A stretch of DNA of 8,534 nucleotides from JAZDLR01 sp964540995. Its GTDB lineage: Bacteria; Patescibacteriota; Patescibacteriia; UBA1558; 2-01-FULL-52-15. Positions 5,034-8,534 of this stretch are shown piece after piece; position 1 is the first letter of the stretch, and each line of letters opens with the position of its first letter. Location: positions 1-8,534 of the forward strand of contig CAZIOU010000023.1 in assembly GCA_964540995.1 (NCBI GenBank), given 5' to 3'. The position numbers and the translations under genes are program-made. The notes under the pieces were generated by a model. That model saw nothing but the letters and a program-made list of their open reading frames with translations, ran no database searches and had not been told where the DNA came from.

Positions 5034-5207
5034 AACAAACTAGATTGCTTCTCGTCCAGAGGACGATCGCAATGACAAGCCAAGAAACGTCGTTAATTTA
5101 GCTAGATTGCTTCACCCGCCATGGTCCCCCTCGACCAGCTCGGGGTAAACTATACCTCACTATGACAGTGCGTTCGCAATGACAAGCCAAGAGGCGTAGA
5201 TAATTTA
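5016..5207 (+). repeat. Tandem repeat duplicating the end of the deacylase gene with interspersed palindromic elements
   Basis: Three related 18-base blocks occur at 5016-5033, 5079-5096 and 5186-5203. The first is the true 3' end of the deacylase gene, encoding AKRRR and stop. The second encodes AKKRR and stop, the third AKRRR and stop, with silent or conservative changes. After the first two blocks comes CTAGATTGCTTC (5040-5051 and 5102-5113). Blocks two and three are each preceded by TCGCAATGACAA (5067 and 5174 onward). In the first unit TCGTCC pairs with GGACGA (5052-5057 with 5061-5066) inside flanking ATTGC and GCAAT, making a long hairpin. The second unit is longer (about 107 against 63 bases) because it holds an extra insert. 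ATTGC...GCAATGAC palindromes are a common type of dispersed bacterial intergenic repeat. Confidence 0.75.
5126..5146 (+). repeat. Nested repeat resembling the widespread TCGACAAGCTC intergenic element
   Basis: A C-run, then TCGACCAGCTCGGGGT, lies inside the second ATTGC...GCAAT unit. It resembles the CCCTTCGACAAGCTCAGGG type of repeat that I recall from the intergenic regions of many bacteria. One repeat appears to have inserted within, or fused to, another. Recognition is from memory and would need a genome-wide count. Confidence 0.45.
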
Positions 5208-5215
5208 AGTTGATT

Positions 5216-5258
5216 ACCTCCTTCTGCCTCCTCCTTATTCAAGGAGGAGAGAAGAGGT
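5216..5258. repeat. Second C/T-G/A-rich palindrome, solo copy
   Basis: CTCCTCCTT (5228-5236) pairs perfectly with AAGGAGGAG (5241-5249) around the loop ATTC. Outer arms ACCTCCTTCT (5216-5225) and AGAAGAGGT (5250-5258) pair with one bulged base. Its build, a pyrimidine-rich arm, a short AT-rich loop and a purine-rich arm within a longer outer pairing, resembles the palindrome beside the DUF559 gene, but no nuclease gene is present here. It lies 18 bases before the chosen start of the DUF5671-like gene and has no T-run. Confidence 0.65.
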
Positions 5259-5275
5259 CTAAGACATCATTTCAT

Positions 5276-5914
5276 ATGGAATCAGAACTACATTCATTTA
5301 TCAAAGACTCTCTGGCCAAAGGATTGGCCAAAGATAAGATCCACGAAGTGCTCCTGCAGGCCAACTGGCAGGCGGACGAAGTCGACGTGGCGCTCAATCA
5401 TTACGCCGATGTCAACTTCCCTATTGCTGTACCGCGCCGTAAGCCGTATCTGTCAGCTCGCGAGGCCTTCATGTATTTGTTAACTTTCCTGACCTTATAT
5501 ATATCCGCCTTCCAGTTTGGCTCGTTGATCTTCTATTTTATCAATCGAGCGTTGCCAGATGCAGCCAACGCTGCCTACTACGGCCAAATCTCTGGCGTCG
5601 GCGCTATCCGCTGGCAACTGGCATCGATTATCATCGCTTTCCCACTCTATATGTGGATATCGAGTTTACTGGCCAAGCGCTCCAACCAGACCAAGGAATC
5701 TCGCGTACGTAAATGGCTGACCTATCTGACACTATTTGTCGCGGCCGGTGTCATCATTGGAGATTTGATTGCGCTTATCTCTGGTTTTTTGGGAGGGGAG
5801 CTGACAATGCGTTTCATACTCAAGGTTATCACTGTTGGCGCTATTGCCGGTGCTATTTTCGGTTATTATCTAACAGATCTACGTAAGGAGGAAAAAGAAG
5901 ATGTCAAAAAATAA
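5276..5914 (+). CDS. DUF5671-like multi-pass membrane protein
   Basis: This is a 212-residue inner-membrane protein. The N-terminal 45 residues form a UBA-like helical module (FIKDSLAKGLAKDKIHEVLL, then ANWQADEVDVALN), a leader I recall on many CPR membrane proteins. A basic PRRKP linker leads to four probable membrane helices at about 63-88, 112-134, 148-172 and 178-200, and a charged tail (DLRKEEKEDVKK). The segment SAREAFMYLLTFLTLYISAFQFGSLIF fits the DUF5671 domain; its function is unknown. The frame stays open upstream to a TTG at 5210, but those extra 22 codons lie within a palindromic repeat, so the ATG at 5276 is chosen. No clear Shine-Dalgarno precedes it. It is the first gene of the packed operon ending at the right edge and overlaps the next gene by 14 bases. 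Confidence 0.82.
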   Translation: MESELHSFIKDSLAKGLAKDKIHEVLLQANWQADEVDVALNHYADVNFPIAVPRRKPYLSAREAFMYLLTFLTLYISAFQFGSLIFYFINRALPDAANAAYYGQISGVGAIRWQLASIIIAFPLYMWISSLLAKRSNQTKESRVRKWLTYLTLFVAAGVIIGDLIALISGFLGGELTMRFILKVITVGAIAGAIFGYYLTDLRKEEKEDVKK

Positions 5915-6374
5915 AATTTGGGCTATCAGCGTCAGCGCAATCATGTTGGCTGCTGTAATCGTTGGTCTTGTATTCTCTGGCTCACCCGAGCAAGCCAGGA
6001 AGATGAATGCTGACAACAGTCGTGTATCATTATTGTCGCAGATCAATAATTCAATCGATTCGTATTATCAGGATAAGAAGTCGTTACCAGTTGCTTTGGT
6101 TGATTTACAGAAACAGCCAACATATTATCTGTCATCAGTCGACGATCCTATCACTGGTTATCCGATTGAGTATGCAGTCCTGACAGCTACTAGTTATCAG
6201 TTGTGTGCCACCTTTGATCTGGCTTCGCCAAGTGATGATCGGCAGAATGAGCAGTATTATTATCCTTATGACAAGATTGGTTTCTGGCAGCATCCGGCCG
6301 GACGTTATTGCTATCAATTGGAAACGCCAACAGCTATTAATGCTAAACCATTACCCGAACCAGTCCAACCCTAG
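5901..6374 (+). CDS. Pseudopilin-like single-pass exported protein
   Basis: This is a 157-residue protein with one N-terminal hydrophobic helix (about 6-26, IWAISVSAIMLAAVIVGLVF) after a short basic start, then an extracytoplasmic domain. The soluble part begins with an amphipathic helix (ARKMNADNSRVSLLSQINNSIDSYYQDKKSLP). It continues with DLQKQP, a DPITGYPIEY segment and YQLCATFDLAS. This resembles the helix, Asp-Pro-x-Thr-Gly, strand layout of type II secretion or type IV pseudopilins, without a clear prepilin cleavage site (no Gly-Phe-Thr-Leu-x-Glu). Cys102 and Cys137 could form a disulfide outside the cell. AAGGAGG at 5885-5891 lies 9 bases before the ATG, inside the end of the previous gene, so translation is well supported. 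I infer a surface or envelope protein; the exact role is unknown. Confidence 0.75.
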   Translation: MSKNKIWAISVSAIMLAAVIVGLVFSGSPEQARKMNADNSRVSLLSQINNSIDSYYQDKKSLPVALVDLQKQPTYYLSSVDDPITGYPIEYAVLTATSYQLCATFDLASPSDDRQNEQYYYPYDKIGFWQHPAGRYCYQLETPTAINAKPLPEPVQP

Positions 6375-6376
6375 TC

Positions 6377-7099
6377 ATGCATTCATTCAGTCTGGAACAA
6401 TTTGAAGGACCATTGGATCTACTCCTGCAGCTCATCGAGCAGCAGGAGTTAGATATTACTACAGTTTCTTTGGCCAAAGTTACTGACCAATATCTGCAAT
6501 ATTTAGAGCAATTGGAGCAGATCATGCCGGAAGAAGTGGCGGATTTTCTCTTAGTCGCTTCTAAATTGATTTACCTCAAATCCAAATATTTATTACCCAA
6601 TCTGACAGTTGTGGATGAACAGGATGCTGGTGACTTGGAGCGTCAGCTGAAGATGTATCAGCAGTTCTATGAAGCGAGCAAAGTCATCGAGCAGATGATC
6701 ACTAAGCAGCGTTTCGCCTATGTGCGTGAACAGCCGATGAAGATTCAATTCGCGCAAGAGTTTACCCCGCCACCAAGTATGAAGCCATCAGATCTAGCTA
6801 CTGCCATGCGTTCGGTCATCGAGCGTCTGGGTGAGATCAAGATATTACCACGTATTATGATGGCCAAAGCGGTAAGTATCAAAGAGCGGATCCAACATTT
6901 CCGAGAGTTGCTGACCAGCAATATGGAAATGAATTTTAGCCATTTTCTTAATAAGGAAAACAAAGTCGATACTATTGTCAGTTTCTTAGCTTTGTTAGAA
7001 TTAGTTAAGCAGCGTTTCGTCACCGTCGAGCAAACACAGTTATTCACTGATATAACTATTCGTTCTAATCCATTACAACATCCTAACCTCAATGAGTAA
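6377..7099 (+). CDS. scpA: Segregation and condensation protein A (kleisin)
   Basis: ScpA is the kleisin subunit of the bacterial SMC-ScpAB condensin, which compacts and separates the chromosome. The N-terminal signature is clear: SLEQFEGPLDLLLQLIEQQELDI (5-27), then VTDQYLQYLEQLEQI and VADFLLVASKLIYLKSKYLLP (54-74), the helices that contact the SMC neck. A variable charged middle (80-180) is followed by a C-terminal winged-helix part (SHFLNKENKVDTIVSFLALLELVKQR, 188-213) that binds the SMC head. The length of 240 is normal. The ATG is 2 bases after the previous stop and no Shine-Dalgarno is seen, so translation probably depends on coupling. The stop overlaps the scpB start by 8 bases. The smc gene is not in this window. 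Confidence 0.96.
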   Translation: MHSFSLEQFEGPLDLLLQLIEQQELDITTVSLAKVTDQYLQYLEQLEQIMPEEVADFLLVASKLIYLKSKYLLPNLTVVDEQDAGDLERQLKMYQQFYEASKVIEQMITKQRFAYVREQPMKIQFAQEFTPPPSMKPSDLATAMRSVIERLGEIKILPRIMMAKAVSIKERIQHFRELLTSNMEMNFSHFLNKENKVDTIVSFLALLELVKQRFVTVEQTQLFTDITIRSNPLQHPNLNE

Positions 7100-7679
7100 A
7101 ACATCACTTACGAGTTCTATCGAAAGTTTGCTACTGGTGTCCGCTAAGCCTCTGACCTATCGTGAATTAGCTAAGTTGACGGATCAAGAAACAGACGACA
7201 TTGCTTCTGCAGTAGCCACGTTGCAAGACAAATATAATCAGTCTGATAGTGGTATACGACTGTTGGTAAATGATAAACAGGTGCAGTTGGCGACTGATCC
7301 AGAACAAACGAAGTTGATCAAGGAATATTTACAATCAGAAATCACCGGCGAGCTGACTCGTCCGAGTCTAGAGACGTTAACCATCGTGGCTTATCGGCAG
7401 CCGATAAGTAAAGAAGAATTGGAGCAGATTCGCGGTGTCAATTGTAGTTTAATCTTACGTAATTTAATGATCCGAGGATTGGTCGAGAGTCGTGAAGCCA
7501 AAGGTGGACTGACCACCAATTACAGCGTGACTATCGATTTCCTACGCTTCTTAGGCATTACCAAAGTAGAAGAGTTGCCTGATTATGAACGACTTCATAC
7601 TCATGAGAATATTCAGGCGGTCTTGGATCAGAAACAGGCTGAAGTAGCTACCGAGGTGACCAATGATGAGACTCGCTAA
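7092..7679 (+). CDS. scpB: Segregation and condensation protein B
   Basis: ScpB is the dimeric partner that binds ScpA in the SMC condensin. The protein has two tandem winged-helix domains. The first starts SIESLLLVSAKPLTYRELAKL (9-29); the second has the family hallmark RPSLETLTIVAYRQPIS (89-105), followed by EELEQIRGVNCSLILRNLMIRGLV. The wing ends with TNYSVTIDFLRFLGI. The length of 195 is typical. The start overlaps scpA by 8 bases, and the 3' end overlaps the pseudouridine synthase by 17 bases, so stoichiometry is probably set by translational coupling. Confidence 0.96.
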   Translation: MSKTSLTSSIESLLLVSAKPLTYRELAKLTDQETDDIASAVATLQDKYNQSDSGIRLLVNDKQVQLATDPEQTKLIKEYLQSEITGELTRPSLETLTIVAYRQPISKEELEQIRGVNCSLILRNLMIRGLVESREAKGGLTTNYSVTIDFLRFLGITKVEELPDYERLHTHENIQAVLDQKQAEVATEVTNDETR

Positions 7680-8337
7680 ATTTTTAGCTTTGGCTGGAGT
7701 AGCCAGTCGTCGAGAAGCCGAAGAGCTGATCTTGGACGGTAAGATCATGGTCAATGGTCAACCGCACCAAGAGTTGGGTCGTCAGATCGATGAAACCAAA
7801 GACATCGTCACCTATCGTGGTAAGACTATCGGCGCCGAGCAGAAAGTATATTATCTGGTACATAAGCCTATTGGTTGGTTGTCAGCCAGCAAAGATAGCC
7901 ATAGTGATCAAGTCGTGACGGCTCTGGTGCCGCCAAAACCCAAAGTCTATCCAGTCGGGCGATTGGATAAGGATTCTAGTGGACTCTTATTGTTGACCAA
8001 TGACGGTGATCTGACCTATCAAGCAACGCATCCCAAATTTCTAGTTGAGAAAGAATACGAAGTAACGACTGATAAAATGGTCAACGCCGAGTTACTGCGT
8101 GCCTTGCAGCAAGGTATTCAACTGGAAGAAGGCTTGGCAGTTATCGATTCTGGTAAAATCATCGGACCCAAACGGATCAGTATTGTATTACATCAAGGCT
8201 GGAATCGACAGATTCGTCGGATGTTGGGGCATCTAGGATATGGTGTGATTTCACTGGTAAGAGTGCGAGAGGGTCGACTTCGCCTAGGTAATTTGTCAGC
8301 CGGTAAATTTAAGAAAATCGCCAAACCGTATATATGA
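7663..8337 (+). CDS. rluB: rRNA pseudouridine synthase, RsuA/RluB family
   Basis: This enzyme converts a specific uridine of ribosomal RNA to pseudouridine; the RluB branch acts on 23S rRNA. An S4 RNA-binding domain occupies about residues 1-58 (LAKFLALAGVASRREAEELI, then GKIMVNG). The catalytic domain has the family motif PVGRLDKDSSGLLLLTNDG (97-115) with the catalytic Asp102, then HPKFLVEKEYEV (123-134) and the RNA-contact segment GWNRQIRRMLGHLG (179-192). The length of 224 is close to the family norm. Two ATGs are adjacent (7663 and 7666); GAGGTG a few bases upstream is a weak ribosome binding site. Position directly after scpAB is a common bacterial arrangement and favours RluB over RsuA, but the target base cannot be read from sequence. 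Confidence 0.93.
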   Translation: MMRLAKFLALAGVASRREAEELILDGKIMVNGQPHQELGRQIDETKDIVTYRGKTIGAEQKVYYLVHKPIGWLSASKDSHSDQVVTALVPPKPKVYPVGRLDKDSSGLLLLTNDGDLTYQATHPKFLVEKEYEVTTDKMVNAELLRALQQGIQLEEGLAVIDSGKIIGPKRISIVLHQGWNRQIRRMLGHLGYGVISLVRVREGRLRLGNLSAGKFKKIAKPYI

Positions 8338-8534
8338 CCGGGTTTGCACAATTTTGCGCTGCGGTGATCACTCTATTTGGATTAACCGCTAGTCAATCGC
8401 AGCCGCTGTATACTTTGGTCTGGCACGAACGTCCGCAGCCAGTAGGTTCTGTCTGGACCTGGAGTAAACAAACGGTGCGTCGGGCACCAGTTAAGATAAA
8501 CCCTGATTCGCTGGGTGTGGCGGTAGCAGCGCCG
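8334..8534 (+). CDS. Exported protein, 5' fragment cut by the window edge
   Basis: The ATG overlaps the previous stop codon in an ATGA junction, and the frame stays open for 67 codons to the window end. The first 25 residues look like a signal peptide or membrane anchor (FAQFCAAVITLFGLTASQSQ), though with few basic residues before the core. The rest (VWHERPQPVGSV, then RRAPVKINPDSLGVAVAAP) suggests the start of a secreted enzyme. In related genomes I recall a serine D-alanyl-D-alanine carboxypeptidase near scpAB and rluB, whose catalytic motifs would lie beyond this edge. That identity is a guess from context; none of its motifs are visible here. Confidence 0.7.
   Translation, partial: MTGFAQFCAAVITLFGLTASQSQPLYTLVWHERPQPVGSVWTWSKQTVRRAPVKINPDSLGVAVAAP

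Noticed and set aside
5040..5192. CRISPR-like array
   Set aside because: Only two copies of each conserved block are present, spacing is unequal (63 and 107 bases), and the intervening bases form palindromes, not unique spacers. No cas genes are visible.
5210..5275. TTG-initiated 22-codon extension of the DUF5671-like protein
   Set aside because: The added residues are read from a palindromic repeat, no ribosome binding site precedes the TTG, and the UBA-like domain begins at the ATG at 5276.
6205..6405. Plus-strand 66-codon frame across the pseudopilin-scpA junction
   Set aside because: It is a shadow of the two real genes in a different frame.
1..8534. Recoded TGA (SR1/Gracilibacteria code)
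   Set aside because: The DUF559 and pseudouridine synthase genes end at TGA exactly where their families end, so TGA acts as a stop.

Overview
The window looks like chromosomal DNA of a small-genome bacterium, most plausibly a member of the Candidate Phyla Radiation (Patescibacteria). The support is a shortened aspartyl-tRNA synthetase, a DUF5671-like membrane protein, a one-helix pseudopilin-like protein and a tight scpA-scpB-rluB operon. TAA, TAG and TGA all end genes here, so TGA is a normal stop and the recoded SR1/Gracilibacteria code can be excluded. Most plus-strand genes lack a clear Shine-Dalgarno sequence.

Layout. At 35-952 lies a protein of unknown function with a weak phosphoribosyltransferase-like fold, followed by aspS (991-2409). 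AspRS lacks the GAD insertion domain of ordinary bacterial enzymes. A C/T-G/A-rich compound palindrome (2422-2512) separates aspS from a DUF559 Vsr-like nuclease gene (2525-2902), which ends at a strong hairpin that can terminate transcription in both directions. On the minus strand, from about 3990 down to 2943, there is a compact cassette: a near-consensus sigma70 promoter, two adjacent small acidic proteins that look like diverged paralogues (131 and 112 aa), and a previously unmarked 62-aa single-pass membrane protein that appears to start at CTG after a good ribosome binding site. A winged-helix-like gene (4032-4316) is divergent from this cassette.

Next come a YbaK/EbsC-type aminoacyl-tRNA deacylase with a 50-residue lysine/arginine tail (4410-5033) and two repeat-rich intergenic regions (4317-4409 and 5034-5275). 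In the second, the last six codons of the deacylase gene recur twice with coding-silent changes, interleaved with an ATTGC...GCAAT palindromic element.

From 5276 to the right edge is one tightly packed plus-strand operon: DUF5671-like membrane protein, pseudopilin-like protein, scpA, scpB, rluB and a truncated exported protein. Neighbours overlap by 4-17 nt or are 2 nt apart. ScpA and ScpB are the non-SMC subunits of the chromosome condensin, and RluB modifies rRNA.

The best candidates for something undescribed are the minus-strand paralogue/membrane-protein cassette with its divergent regulator, and the repeat that duplicates the end of a coding sequence. No single named defence or mobile system is complete in this window.
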